A stretch of 46,829 nt of DNA. Origin: Rhodanobacter fulvus Jip2 (lineage in GTDB: Bacteria > Pseudomonadota > Gammaproteobacteria > Xanthomonadales > Rhodanobacteraceae). The notes below the pieces were generated by a model, which was not told the DNA's origin, made no database searches, and saw only the letters and a program-made list of their open reading frames with translations. The position numbers and the translations under genes were made by a program. Location of the stretch: positions 1 to 46,829 of the forward strand of contig NZ_AJXU01000083.1 in NCBI RefSeq assembly GCF_000264315.1, written 5' to 3'. Of this stretch, positions 25,189 to 35,307 are shown one piece after another (within the stretch, counting starts at the first letter, position 1; each line of letters opens with the position of its first letter).

Positions 25189-26829
25189 TCACCCCAGCAA
25201 CAAACCCGTGTCCTCCGCATCCGCCACCGTCAACCGATCAAGCCCGTGGCTGACGAACCGGCGCAACGCCGCCCCCGGCCGCCGCTCGCCGCTGCGCGCC
25301 GACCACGTGGCCTGACGCGCCAGCAACGCGGCCGCCGCGCAACGGGCGAGAGTGAAAGCCAACCCGCGCGCGCCCGCTTCGAGCGACGCACGATCAGCAC
25401 CATGCCGATCGAGCTGCGCGGCGGCCCCATCCAGCGCGCCGGTGATGACGGCCGCGGCCGTTGCATCATCGCTGGCGACCAGCCAGCCGTCGATCGCCAG
25501 CCGCAGCGCCGCCAATCCGTCACCGGCCAGCGCCCGCAAACTGTCCAGCGAAAGCACATTGGTGGTGCCTTCCCAGATGGGATACACCTGCGCGTCGCGC
25601 AGCAACTGCGGCAGGCCGGTGTCCTCGATATAGCCGGCGCCGCCGAAACTTTCCAGCGCTTCGGAGCACAGCTTTACCGCCAGTTTTCCCGTCCACAATT
25701 TCGCCAATGGCGTGAGCAGGCGCAGCAGCGCCGCTTCATGCGCGGTCGCGCTGCCGCTCTCGACCCGGCCCAGCAGATGCGCCACTTCGAACGCCAGCGC
25801 AAAGGCGGCCTCGAATTCGGCCTGCATGTCGGCCAGCGTCCGCGCGTGCAGCGGCTGCTCGATCAAGGGGCGGCCAAACGCCTGCCGCCGCGTGGCGTAA
25901 TCGCGCGCCAGGCTGATTGCGCGGGCCATGCTGGCCACCGCGCAGACGGCATTCCAGGTGCGGGTGACATTGAGCATCGGCGCCACCTGGCGCACGCCGT
26001 GGGCCAGTTTGCCCACGGGCCAGGCGGGCAGGCCGTCGAGATGGATTTCCGCGGTGGGCAGTTCCTGCGTGCCCAGTTTGTCCTTCAGCCGGTCGATGAT
26101 CAGCTCGGGTTTGCGCCGTGGGCCATCCATCGTTTCCACGTAGAACAGCGCCAGCGCGGCGTTGCCTTCGCCGGTGCCTTCGGGCCGTGCCAGCGCCAGC
26201 GCCGCCTCGCCGACCACCGCCGAGCTGAACCATTTGCGGCCATGCAGCCGCCACTGGCCATCGCCATCGCGGCGCGCCACGGTTTCGCTGCGGCTGACGT
26301 CGGAGCCGCCGATGTTCTCGGTCATCCATTGGCCGCTGAGCCAGAAGTGCGCCGGATCGCGGCTGAGGAAATGCGGCAGCGCGCGCTCGATCAACGCCGC
26401 GTTGCCGGAGGCTTTGATCGCGGTGGCGGCGCCGTCGGTCATCGCCAGCGGGCAGGTGTAGAACTCGCTGGCCACGTGATACAGGTAGACGCGGGCGAAC
26501 TCCTCCAGCCGCGCGTATTCGCCCGGCGCATGGCCGGCGGCGAGCACCGCGTGCCGCGTCGTCAGGTGCGGGCCTTCCAGCCATGCCGTGGTCAGTTCGA
26601 TCCGGTCGACGCGGCGGCCCCACGCGTCCCACTGGGTCAGTACCGGTTTGCGTCGGGTGCTTTCGCTGGCGCGTTGCCATGTCATCTGCGCGTAGTCGCC
26701 GAGAGCGGCGAGGTCGGCATCCAGCGCCGCGCGGCGTTCGGCTGGCAGCACGCGATCGAGCAGGGCGTGCAGCCATCGATCGCTGCGCCACGGATGCGCC
26801 AGTTGCGGACCTTCTTGCAGGAATCCCAT
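25189..26829 (-). CDS. Acyl-CoA dehydrogenase family protein, AidB-like
   Basis: Flavoprotein of 546 residues with the long N-terminal region typical of the AidB/ACAD-11-like group. Visible motifs are FWLSGQWMTENIGGSDVSRSET (split: FWLSGQWMTEN then IGGSDVSR) for FAD/substrate binding, NVTRTWNAVCAVASMARAI, YATRRQAFGRPL, and ESFGGAGYIEDTGLP with WEGTTNVLSLD near the C-terminus. The start ATG at 26829 has a GGGAG Shine-Dalgarno on the minus strand. AidB proteins have isovaleryl-CoA dehydrogenase activity and link to alkylation damage in E. coli; which applies here is unknown. It is divergent from the glycosyltransferase gene. Confidence 0.88.
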   Translation of the reverse strand: MGFLQEGPQLAHPWRSDRWLHALLDRVLPAERRAALDADLAALGDYAQMTWQRASESTRRKPVLTQWDAWGRRVDRIELTTAWLEGPHLTTRHAVLAAGHAPGEYARLEEFARVYLYHVASEFYTCPLAMTDGAATAIKASGNAALIERALPHFLSRDPAHFWLSGQWMTENIGGSDVSRSETVARRDGDGQWRLHGRKWFSSAVVGEAALALARPEGTGEGNAALALFYVETMDGPRRKPELIIDRLKDKLGTQELPTAEIHLDGLPAWPVGKLAHGVRQVAPMLNVTRTWNAVCAVASMARAISLARDYATRRQAFGRPLIEQPLHARTLADMQAEFEAAFALAFEVAHLLGRVESGSATAHEAALLRLLTPLAKLWTGKLAVKLCSEALESFGGAGYIEDTGLPQLLRDAQVYPIWEGTTNVLSLDSLRALAGDGLAALRLAIDGWLVASDDATAAAVITGALDGAAAQLDRHGADRASLEAGARGLAFTLARCAAAALLARQATWSARSGERRPGAALRRFVSHGLDRLTVADAEDTGLLLG

Positions 26830-26919
26830 GGGTGTTCTCCCTAGGTGACCAGGGTTGGACGTGGAACCGTTCGCCAGACGACTAGAATAGGCGCGTTTCC
26901 ATCGAGGCGTGCCAGCCCC

Positions 26920-27870
26920 ATGACCCCAGTGACGGTACCGCGTGTGGCGGTGTTGATTCCGTGTTTCAACGAGGCGGTGGCGATTGCCTCCGTGGTGCGC
27001 GCGTTTGCCGCCAGCCTGCCGCAGGCACGGATCGTGGTGTACGACAACAACTCGACCGACGACACCGCGCGCATCGCCCGCGAGGCCGGCGCCGAGGTGC
27101 GGCGGGAACGGTTGCAGGGCAAGGGCCACGTGGTGCGGCGCATGTTTGCCGATATCGATGCGGACGTCTTCGTGATGGTGGACGGCGACGCCACCTATGA
27201 CGCCGGCGATGCGCCCGCGATGATCCAGCGCCTGTGCGACGAGCGCCTGGATCTGGTGGTGGCCAGCCGATCCAGCGATCACGCGCAGGCTTATCGCGCC
27301 GGCCATCAATGGGGCAACCGTTTGCTGACGGGCCTGGTCGGCTGGATATTCGGCCGCACGTTCACCGACATGCTGTCCGGCTACCGGGTGATGTCGCGGC
27401 GTTACGTGAAGTCGTTTCCGGCCCACGCGCAGGGTTTCGAGACGGAGACCGAGCTGGCAATCCACGCGCTGGAATTGCGCATGCCGGTGGCGGAGATGCC
27501 CAGCCGCTACAGCGCGCGACCGGAGGGTTCGCACAGCAAGCTCAACACCTGGCGCGATGGCTGGCGCATTTTCCTGACCATCGTGAAGCTGGCCAAGAAC
27601 GGCCGGCCGCTGGCGTTCTTCTCGGTGGCCTGCGCCTTGTGCGTGTTGCTGGCGGTGGTCCTGTCGCTGCCGCTGTTCGAAACCTATCTGGCCACCGGCC
27701 TGGTGCCGCGATTCCCCACCGCGATCCTGAGCGCGTCGCTGTGCCTGCTCGGCGGCGTGTTCCTGGTTTGCGGGTTGGTGCTGGACACGGTGACGCTGGG
27801 CCGGCGCGAGCAGAAGTATCTGGCGTACCTCAACCAGCCGGGACTCCCGAGCGCGAGTGATCCGCGCTGA
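26920..27870 (+). CDS. Family 2 glycosyltransferase, dolichyl-phosphate mannose synthase-like
   Basis: Membrane-associated GT2 enzyme of 316 residues. The GT-A domain starts VAVLIPCFNEA (about 5-15), with DNNSTDDTA, the metal-binding DGDATY (DXD-type), SGYRVMSRRYVKSFP and a QGFETETEL motif, followed by two C-terminal membrane segments (about 230-250 and 265-290). This layout matches polyprenyl-phosphate sugar synthases. It probably makes a lipid-linked sugar that is used by the membrane protein encoded next, whose start codon overlaps the stop (TGATG). Donor and acceptor are unknown. A TAGAAT -10-like hexamer lies at 26883-26888, but no good -35 is placed for it. Confidence 0.88.
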   Translation: MTPVTVPRVAVLIPCFNEAVAIASVVRAFAASLPQARIVVYDNNSTDDTARIAREAGAEVRRERLQGKGHVVRRMFADIDADVFVMVDGDATYDAGDAPAMIQRLCDERLDLVVASRSSDHAQAYRAGHQWGNRLLTGLVGWIFGRTFTDMLSGYRVMSRRYVKSFPAHAQGFETETELAIHALELRMPVAEMPSRYSARPEGSHSKLNTWRDGWRIFLTIVKLAKNGRPLAFFSVACALCVLLAVVLSLPLFETYLATGLVPRFPTAILSASLCLLGGVFLVCGLVLDTVTLGRREQKYLAYLNQPGLPSASDPR

Positions 27871-29477
27871 TGCGGGCGCTGGATGCGCGGAAATTCCTGG
27901 GCGTGCGCGCCTTGCTGGCGTGCCTGTCGTTCGGTGCGCTGCTGTCGGTACTGCGCGGCCAGGACGCCAACTGGGACCTGAAGAACTACCACCTCTACAA
28001 CGCCTGGGCCTGGCTGCACGGGCGGTTGGCGCTGGATCTGGCGCCGGCGGGCCTGCAGAGCTTTTTCAATCCCTTGCTGGACGTGCCGTATTTCCTGCTG
28101 GGCACGGGCCCGTTGCAGCATGGGCCGCGGCTGCTCGCCGGCGTGCAGGGGCTGTGGTACGGCGGCCTGGTCTTCATGCTGTTTCGGGTGGCGATCCGGC
28201 TGGCGGGGTTGCGCGGGCGCACGTTTGGCTGGGCCGATGTGTGGGCGGTGCTGATCGGCGTGACCGGAACGATGACGGTTTCCCAGACCGGTTCAAGCTT
28301 CAATGAGTTGCCGCTGGCCTTGTTCATCTTGTCGAGCCTGTACGTGCTGTTGCCGTTGTGCGCCGACACGCCGCTGTCGCAGCCGTGGCGGCGCGCGCTG
28401 CTGGCCGGTCTGCTGAGCGGCCTGGCTGCGGGTTTGAAACCCACCGCGGTGGTGTATGCGCCGGCCCTGGCGCTGGGCCTGTTGCTGGCGTTGGGGATGC
28501 GGCGCGAGGCGTGGCGGCTGGCAACACTGTTCGGCGTCGGTGCGCTGGCCGGTTTCGTTGCGGCGTACGGCTGGTGGGGTTGGCAGCTTTACGAACTCAC
28601 CGGCAACCCGATCTTTCCGCTGTTCAACCAGGTGTTCCACTCGGCGTGGGTGCCGGCGTTGGGCGGCACCGATCGGCAATATCTGCCGCGCGATCTGGGT
28701 CAGTGGCTGTTTTACCCGCTCTATTGGCTGGGAAAGAACCAGCACATCGTCACCGAGGTGAACTTCGCCGATGCGCGTTATGCGCTGGCGGGGTTGTCGA
28801 CGCTGGCGCTGGTGACGTTGCTGTGGCTGCTGCGGCGCCAGCCGCTGCCAATGGATCGGTCGATACGGTTGTTGTTGGTGTTTGTGGCCACGGCGTACGT
28901 GTCGTGGCTGTGTCTGTTTTCGATCCTGCGTTATGCGGTGCCGCTGGAGTTGCTCTCGGGCTTGTTGCTGCTGGCAGCGTTGCAGTGGTTCGCGCCGGCA
29001 GACGCGGCGCCGCGGAGTTGGCTGGTGTGGGCGATGGCTGGCGCCTTTCTGCTGCTGGCCGGGTTCAGTCGCTATCCGGGCTGGGGGCATGTGCCGTATG
29101 GGGACGTCGCGTTCGACGTGCGGCCGCCGGCGGTCGAGCGCGGCAGCCTGGTGCTGGTGGTGGGGCAGCCGGATGCGTACGTGATTCCGTTTCTGCCGCA
29201 TGCGCAGGACAACCGGTATATCGGATTGAGCTGGTTCACCCGATCCGCGCTCGGCTTCCGGTTCGATGCGTTGATCCAGGAGCGGATCGCGGCCCATGCC
29301 GGCGCGGTGTACGCCCTGCTGCGCGACGACGCCGATGAGGATCTGCCGCTGCTGCAACGGTATCTGCCCGGCGCCCGCATCAGCGATTGCGCGCCGGTGC
29401 GGAGCGGGCTGGAGCAACGGCGCAACGGCAAGGACGCTTCCGGTAACCTGCGCATCTGCCGGCTGATGTCCGACTAG
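27870..29477 (+). CDS. Polytopic membrane protein, possible lipid-linked-sugar glycosyltransferase
   Basis: Integral membrane protein of 535 residues with about ten to eleven hydrophobic segments. An early loop has the acidic-aromatic DANWDLKNYHLYNAWAWL (about 31-48), reminiscent of the first periplasmic loop of GT-C glycosyltransferases, which hold a catalytic acid there. A soluble C-terminal part (about 410-535) ends with RICRLMSD. It overlaps the GT2 gene by 1 nt, so the pair is probably coupled: the GT2 makes a polyprenyl-phosphate sugar and this protein transfers it in the periplasm. This is inference; I cannot name a family with certainty. Confidence 0.8.
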   Translation: MRALDARKFLGVRALLACLSFGALLSVLRGQDANWDLKNYHLYNAWAWLHGRLALDLAPAGLQSFFNPLLDVPYFLLGTGPLQHGPRLLAGVQGLWYGGLVFMLFRVAIRLAGLRGRTFGWADVWAVLIGVTGTMTVSQTGSSFNELPLALFILSSLYVLLPLCADTPLSQPWRRALLAGLLSGLAAGLKPTAVVYAPALALGLLLALGMRREAWRLATLFGVGALAGFVAAYGWWGWQLYELTGNPIFPLFNQVFHSAWVPALGGTDRQYLPRDLGQWLFYPLYWLGKNQHIVTEVNFADARYALAGLSTLALVTLLWLLRRQPLPMDRSIRLLLVFVATAYVSWLCLFSILRYAVPLELLSGLLLLAALQWFAPADAAPRSWLVWAMAGAFLLLAGFSRYPGWGHVPYGDVAFDVRPPAVERGSLVLVVGQPDAYVIPFLPHAQDNRYIGLSWFTRSALGFRFDALIQERIAAHAGAVYALLRDDADEDLPLLQRYLPGARISDCAPVRSGLEQRRNGKDASGNLRICRLMSD

Positions 29478-29478
29478 T

Positions 29479-30470
<992 letters not shown>

Positions 30471-30578
30471 TCATGGGCGATACGCTAGTGTACCGGCGCA
30501 TGCCGCGCGAGTTCATGCCGCGATGTCGCACGCGAGGTTGTCGCGACGATGCCGCCCCACCGGCGCAACGATGGAAGA

Positions 30579-31865
30579 ATGATGGCCCTGCGCTTCAATC
30601 GCGAACGCACGTCGAATTTCAGCCGCTTCATCTGGCAGCGTTTTGTCGACGACAAATGCTTCGAGACGGCCGGCGCGCTGTCGTACACCACGCTGGTGTC
30701 GCTGGTGCCGCTGATGGTGGCGGTGTTCGCGATGTTCTCGGTGTTTCCGGTATTCCAGCCCGCACGCGATACGCTGATCACGTTCGTGTTCAACAATTTC
30801 GTGCCGGCGGCGGGCGAGGCGGTGCGTAACACCATGCTGGGTTTCGCGGCCAACGCCAGCAAGCTCACCGGCATCAGCATTTTGGTGATGCTGTTCAGCG
30901 CGGTGTCGATGATGATCAGCATCGAGGATCGGCTCGATCGCATCTGGCGCGTGCGCCAGCCGCGCGGATGGGGATCGCGTCTGCTGCTGTATTGGGCCGC
31001 GTTGACGCTGGGACCGATCCTGGTGGTCGGCGGCATTGCCGCCACCTCGTATGTCACGGCGATGCCGTTGCTGCACGGCGCCTACGACCTGGGCACCAGC
31101 ATCGCCGAGCGGTTCCTGGTGGTGCTGCCGTTCGTGGTGACGTTCGTGACGTTGTGGCTGATGTATTCGGTGATCCCCAACTGCCGCGTGTCGCGCCGTG
31201 ATGCGGCGATCGGCGCGCTGCTGGGCGCGGTGCTGTTCGAGGTCGCCCGCTGGGGCTTCACGTTGTTCGTGCGCAATGCGCACACCTACCAGCAGATCTA
31301 TGGGGTGCTGGCCACGATTCCCATCTTCCTGCTGTGGATCTACCTGTCGTGGGTGATCGTGATACTGGCGGCGTCCATCGCCGCGTCGCTGTCGGCGTAC
31401 GAATATCACGCGCCGGCCACGACGCTGCCCGAGGGCGCGGAATTCCTGGGGCTGCTGGTGGTGTTGCGCCATTTCATCGAAGCCCAGCGCGATGGCTCGC
31501 GGGTGGACCCGGCACAGGTGCGGTTGTGCGAGCCGTATCTGCGCAGCGCCGCCATCGCCGCCTATTTCGACGACCTGCAACGTGCCGACCTGATCACCCG
31601 TGGCGAGGCAGGCTGGCTGCTCTGCCGCAGCCTGGACAGCACGGACCTGCTGCGCGTCTACAACAAAACCCATTACCGCCTGCCGTTGCGCCCGGCTGAG
31701 GAAGCGGCCGCATTGGGCATCGAGTTGCCCAGGACGTTGCTTGAATTGCTGGACGTGATGGCCGATACCCTGCATGCCGCGCTGGGCACGCGGCTGGACC
31801 AGATCTATCCGCAGGACGCCGATGCGCCTGCCGATGTGCCCGCCATTGAGGAACCGAACGCATGA
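30579..31865 (+). CDS. YihY/virulence factor BrkB family membrane protein
   Basis: Inner-membrane protein of 428 residues. About six membrane segments lie within residues 35-285, with ETAGALSYTTLVSLVPLMVA and YQQIYGVLATIPIFLLWIYL (core motifs of the family), followed by a cytoplasmic C-terminal domain (about 295-428) that resembles a winged-helix region. The family was once misnamed RNase BN. The start is at the ATG 30579, with a second ATG directly after at 30582 and GGAAG just upstream; an earlier ATG at 30549 lacks such a site. The stop overlaps the start of the thioredoxin gene. Confidence 0.9.
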   Translation: MMALRFNRERTSNFSRFIWQRFVDDKCFETAGALSYTTLVSLVPLMVAVFAMFSVFPVFQPARDTLITFVFNNFVPAAGEAVRNTMLGFAANASKLTGISILVMLFSAVSMMISIEDRLDRIWRVRQPRGWGSRLLLYWAALTLGPILVVGGIAATSYVTAMPLLHGAYDLGTSIAERFLVVLPFVVTFVTLWLMYSVIPNCRVSRRDAAIGALLGAVLFEVARWGFTLFVRNAHTYQQIYGVLATIPIFLLWIYLSWVIVILAASIAASLSAYEYHAPATTLPEGAEFLGLLVVLRHFIEAQRDGSRVDPAQVRLCEPYLRSAAIAAYFDDLQRADLITRGEAGWLLCRSLDSTDLLRVYNKTHYRLPLRPAEEAAALGIELPRTLLELLDVMADTLHAALGTRLDQIYPQDADAPADVPAIEEPNA

Positions 31866-32350
31866 CTTTCCGCTTTTCCCGTCCCGCCGTATGGACGGCC
31901 ATATCCGTCGTGATGCTGGCCTTTGCCGCGCCCGTATGGTCGGCCATGCCCGCGCAGCCCACGCTTCAGGTGACCACGCTGCAGGGCAAGACGTTTGATC
32001 TTTCCGCACAGCGCGGCAAGTGGGTCATCGTGAATTTCTGGGCCACCTGGTGCGTGCCGTGCATCAAGGAGATGCCGGACATCTCGCGCTTCGTGGCGGC
32101 GCACCCGAATGTCCGCGCGATCGGGCTGGCGTACGAAGACAGCGATCCAGCCGACATCAAGGCGTTCCTGGCGAAGCGGCCGGTGGTGTATCCGATTGCG
32201 CAGGTGACGCTGGACAAGCCGCTGAAGGATTTCGACCAGCCGCGCGGGCTGCCCACCACCTACCTGATCAGCCCGGATGGCAAGGTGGCCACGCACATCG
32301 TGGGGCCGGTGACCGAAGCCTCGCTGGCCAAGTTGATCGGCCAGCCGTGA
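31862..32350 (+). CDS. Periplasmic TlpA/ResA-like thioredoxin-fold protein
   Basis: Exported thiol-disulfide protein of 162 residues. A signal peptide (hydrophobic 9-27, ending VWSA) is followed by the thioredoxin fold with WCVPC (C64 and C67) and the cis-proline in GLPTTYLI. It is probably a thiol reductase in the periplasm. The ATGA overlap with the yihY-like gene implies coupling. A soluble periplasmic form is favoured over a membrane-tethered one because of the alanine/serine cleavage region, but this is not certain. Confidence 0.9.
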   Translation: MTFRFSRPAVWTAISVVMLAFAAPVWSAMPAQPTLQVTTLQGKTFDLSAQRGKWVIVNFWATWCVPCIKEMPDISRFVAAHPNVRAIGLAYEDSDPADIKAFLAKRPVVYPIAQVTLDKPLKDFDQPRGLPTTYLISPDGKVATHIVGPVTEASLAKLIGQP

Positions 32351-32363
32351 TGGGCACGCCGTG

Positions 32364-32630
32364 ATGCCGACCGCGCGGTTCGTTGTCATTGGCAAGGTGC
32401 AGGGCGTGTTTTATCGCGCCAGCACCCGCGAGCAGGCGCTGGCGCTTGGTGTTTCCGGGCATGCGGAAAATCGGCGCGATGGCAGCGTCGAGGTGCTGGC
32501 CAGCGGGTCGGCGCAGGCGCTCGATGCGCTGGAGCGCTGGTTGCGGAAAGGGCCGCCGATGGCCGCGGTGGCGACGGTCGGTCGTGAGGATTTGCCGGAG
32601 CAGGGGTTGCGGGGTTTTCAGATCGGTTGA
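32364..32630 (+). CDS. Acylphosphatase
   Basis: Small enzyme of 88 residues that hydrolyses acyl phosphates. The family motif GKVQGVFYR holds the phosphate-binding R18, and GHAENRRDGSVEV holds the catalytic N36. Length fits the family (about 90). The ATG at 32364 is preferred over the GTG at 32361 directly before it. It lies 13 nt after the thioredoxin gene and is followed by a CT-rich double hairpin that separates it from convergent prfA. Confidence 0.92.
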   Translation: MPTARFVVIGKVQGVFYRASTREQALALGVSGHAENRRDGSVEVLASGSAQALDALERWLRKGPPMAAVATVGREDLPEQGLRGFQIG

Positions 32631-32636
32631 AGAGCA

Positions 32637-32727
32637 CCCCTCCCCAACCCTCCCCTGCAAGCAGGGGAGGGAGCACAGCAGAGCGCTTTGCTCCTCCCCC
32701 TGCTCGCAGGGGGAGGCTGGGAGGGGG
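32637..32727. repeat. CT-rich double-hairpin element, reversed half order (copy 4)
   Basis: CCCCTCCCCAACC plus the hairpin CCTCCCCTGC / GCAGGGGAGG comes first, then a short spacer, then the hairpin CCTCCCCCTGC / GCAGGGGGAGG plus CTGGGAGGGGG. Compared with the copies at 3495 and 6213 the two halves are in the opposite order. Short outer arms AGAGC (32631) and GCTCT (32731) flank it. It sits between the convergent acylphosphatase and prfA genes. Confidence 0.85.
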
Positions 32728-32746
32728 TTCGCTCTTGATCTGCTCT

Positions 32747-33826
32747 CTACCCGCCGCCCAGCGCCTGCAACTGATCAGCCTGGTACTCCCGATTCAACGC
32801 ATCGATCAACTCCCCCAGATCCCCCTGCACGATTTCAGGCAAGCGATAGAGCGTGAGGTTGATGCGGTGGTCGGTAATGCGGCCCTGCGGGTAGTTGTAG
32901 GTGCGGATGCGCTGGCTGCGGTCGCCGGAGCCCACCTGTAGGCGCCGCGCCTCGGAGCGTTCCTCACTCTGCTTGCTGCGCTCGACGTCCAGCAGCCGCG
33001 CCTTCAGCAGGCTGAGCGCGCGGGCGCGGTTCTTGTGCTGACTGCGCTCGTCCTGGCATTCCACCACGGTACCGGTGGGGATGTGGGTGATGCGGATGGC
33101 CGAGTCGGTCTTGTTGACGTGCTGGCCGCCGGCGCCGGACGCGCGGAAGGTGTCGGTTTTCAGGTCAGCCGGGTTGATCTCGATCTCGTCGATCTCGTCG
33201 GGCACCGGCATGATGGCCACCGTGGCGGCCGAGGTGTGGATGCGCCCCTGTGATTCGGTTTCCGGCACGCGCTGCACGCGGTGCGTGCCCGATTCGAACT
33301 TCAGTTGCGAATACGCACCCTTGCCTTCGATGCGCGCCACCACTTCCTTGTAGCCGCCGTGCTCGCCCGCATGCTCGCTGAGGATTTCCACCTGCCAGCG
33401 GCGGCTTTCCGCAAAGCGCAGATACATGCGCAACAGGTCGCCGGCAAAAATCGCGGCCTCGTCACCGCCGGTGCCGGCGCGCACTTCGAGATACAGGCTG
33501 GCGTCGTCGCGCGGGTCCTTGGGCAGCAGCAGGATCTGCAGCTCGTCGTCCAGTTCCCGCAGGCGTTGCTCCAGCCGGCGCACGTCGTCGGCGGCCATCT
33601 CGCGCAGTTCGGCGTCGTCCAGCATGGCCCGCGCGTCGGCCAACTCGTGTTCGGCCTGGTCGTGTTCGTGCAGCGACGCGGCGACTGGTTCGAGCTGGGC
33701 GTATTCCTGCGACAGCGCGCGGAAGCGGGCGTTGTCGGCGTGCACGTCGGGCTGGGCCAGCAACAGGCCGATTTCCTCGTGACGCTCGGCCAGTGCTTCG
33801 AGCTTGCGGCGGATCGATGGGGTCAT
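32747..33826 (-). CDS. prfA: Peptide chain release factor 1
   Basis: Release factor of 359 residues that recognises UAA and UAG and triggers peptide release on the ribosome. The GGQ motif is present with Q235 ([13 protein letters not shown]). The codon-recognition region reads [19 protein letters not shown], fitting RF1 (PxT motif) rather than RF2. No programmed frameshift is present. It lies downstream of hemA on the same strand, as in other gammaproteobacteria, but a REP-like repeat occupies the gap of 108 nt. Confidence 0.97.
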   Translation of the reverse strand: MTPSIRRKLEALAERHEEIGLLLAQPDVHADNARFRALSQEYAQLEPVAASLHEHDQAEHELADARAMLDDAELREMAADDVRRLEQRLRELDDELQILLLPKDPRDDASLYLEVRAGTGGDEAAIFAGDLLRMYLRFAESRRWQVEILSEHAGEHGGYKEVVARIEGKGAYSQLKFESGTHRVQRVPETESQGRIHTSAATVAIMPVPDEIDEIEINPADLKTDTFRASGAGGQHVNKTDSAIRITHIPTGTVVECQDERSQHKNRARALSLLKARLLDVERSKQSEERSEARRLQVGSGDRSQRIRTYNYPQGRITDHRINLTLYRLPEIVQGDLGELIDALNREYQADQLQALGGG

Positions 33827-33862
33827 GGGCCGGAATGTTTACCCTGATGGCGGGGCTGAATA

Positions 33863-33938
33863 GTGGGAGCGACTTCAGTCGCGATGCTTCTGCTCTGAGG
33901 CTCCAAAGCAAAAGCATCGCGACTGAAGTCGCTCCTAC
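33863..33938. repeat. REP-like inverted repeat GGGAGCGACTTCAGTC (copy 2)
   Basis: The left arm GTGGGAGCGACTTCAGTCGC is followed by GATGCTT; the right arm AAGCATCGCGACTGAAGTCGC is split here as AAGCATCGCGAC and TGAAGTCGCTCCTAC. About 21 nt separate the arms. The outer edge of the right arm (CTA at 33935-33937) is the hemA stop codon on the minus strand. Copies elsewhere: 19893 and, as one arm, 25161. Confidence 0.9.
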
Positions 33939-35209
33939 AAGTTGGGGGTGTTCGCGTCGTCGTCCAGCCCGTACAGCCGGCCCGCCGCGTGCAACAGATC
34001 CATGTCGCCGCTGAGCGCCGCCTCGCGCAGGCGCGCGCTGGGGTGATGCAGCAGCTTGTTGGTCAGCGTGTTGGCGAGAAAGGCCAGCGCTTCGTCTGCC
34101 GGCTTGCCGTGGGCGATCATGGCGCGGGCTTTTTCCAGCACTTCGTCGCGGTAGGTTTCCGCGTGCTGGCGGATGTCCAGCGCCGGATTGTGCACGGTGA
34201 GCGCACGGCGCCAGGCCATGTAGCGATCCACCTGCAGGTCGATGATGGCGTCCGCCTCGCGGGCGGCAGCCTGGCGCGAGCGGCGGTTTTCGTCGATCAC
34301 CTGCTGCAGGTCGTCGATGCCGTAGAGATAGACATCGGACAACTCGGCCACGCTGGCCTCGATGTCGCGCGGTACGGCGATGTCGACCATGAACATCGGC
34401 TTGCGCCGCCGCGTGGCCATCGCCTGTTCGACCATGGCGCGGGTGACGATCGGCGTGCGCGCGGCGGTGGAGGAGATCACGATGTCGGCTTCGGCCAGGT
34501 GCTGCGGCAGGTCGGCCAGCGCCACCGCGTAGCCGCCATGGCGGGCAGCCAGTTCCTGTGCGGTTTCCAGCGTGCGGTTGGCCACGATCAGCCGGCGCGC
34601 CTGCTTGTCGGCCAGGTGCCGTGCGGCCAGTTCGATGGTGTCGCCGGCGCCGATCAGCAGCACGCAGGCTTCTTTCAGGTCCGCAAAGACCTGCTCGGCC
34701 AGGCGTACTGCGGTGAACGCCACCGACACCGTGTGCGCGCCGATGCGGGTGTCGGTGCGTACCCGCTTGGCCACGGCGAAGGTGTGCTGCAGCAGGCGGT
34801 CCAGCGGCGCACCCAGTGCCTGCGCGGCGCGGGCCTGCTGGTAGGCATCCTTCACCTGGCCCAGGATCTGCGGCTCGCCCAGCACCATCGAATCCAGCCC
34901 GGTGGCGACGCGGAACATGTGCCGCACCGCATCCTGTTCATCATGCCGATACAGGAACTCGTCCAGCTTGCCCGGCGTCAGATGGTGGTGGCGATTCAGC
35001 CATTGCTGCGGGATACCCTCGGCGCCGGCCGCCACGCCCACATACAACTCGGTGCGGTTGCAGGTGGACAGGATCAATGCCTCTTCCACGCCCGGCTCGC
35101 CACGCAGCGCGCGCACGGCTGCCGCGGCGGCGTCCGGGTCGAACGCCACGCGCTCGCGCAGGCTGACCGGCGCGGTGAGGTGATTGAGCCCGAGGGCGAT
35201 CAGCGGCAT
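33935..35209 (-). CDS. hemA: Glutamyl-tRNA reductase
   Basis: First enzyme of tetrapyrrole synthesis by the C5 route, 424 residues. The catalytic cysteine is C50 in [10 protein letters not shown]. The [14 protein letters not shown] start, the [18 protein letters not shown] motif, the NADPH-binding [16 protein letters not shown] and the C-terminal dimerisation helices are all visible. The stop codon lies within the edge of a REP-like repeat. It is divergent from the TPR-lolB-ispE operon, the standard gammaproteobacterial order. No strong Shine-Dalgarno is seen in front of the ATG. Confidence 0.97.
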   Translation of the reverse strand: MPLIALGLNHLTAPVSLRERVAFDPDAAAAAVRALRGEPGVEEALILSTCNRTELYVGVAAGAEGIPQQWLNRHHHLTPGKLDEFLYRHDEQDAVRHMFRVATGLDSMVLGEPQILGQVKDAYQQARAAQALGAPLDRLLQHTFAVAKRVRTDTRIGAHTVSVAFTAVRLAEQVFADLKEACVLLIGAGDTIELAARHLADKQARRLIVANRTLETAQELAARHGGYAVALADLPQHLAEADIVISSTAARTPIVTRAMVEQAMATRRRKPMFMVDIAVPRDIEASVAELSDVYLYGIDDLQQVIDENRRSRQAAAREADAIIDLQVDRYMAWRRALTVHNPALDIRQHAETYRDEVLEKARAMIAHGKPADEALAFLANTLTNKLLHHPSARLREAALSGDMDLLHAAGRLYGLDDDANTPNL

Positions 35210-35307
35210 TTTCGGAGGGGATCCGGGCGGGAATGACGGCAGCGTAGGCTAAGCTTGATACATGCTGCCGTGTATGAGGCGAATACGGCGAAACGGTCAA
35301 ACAAACG

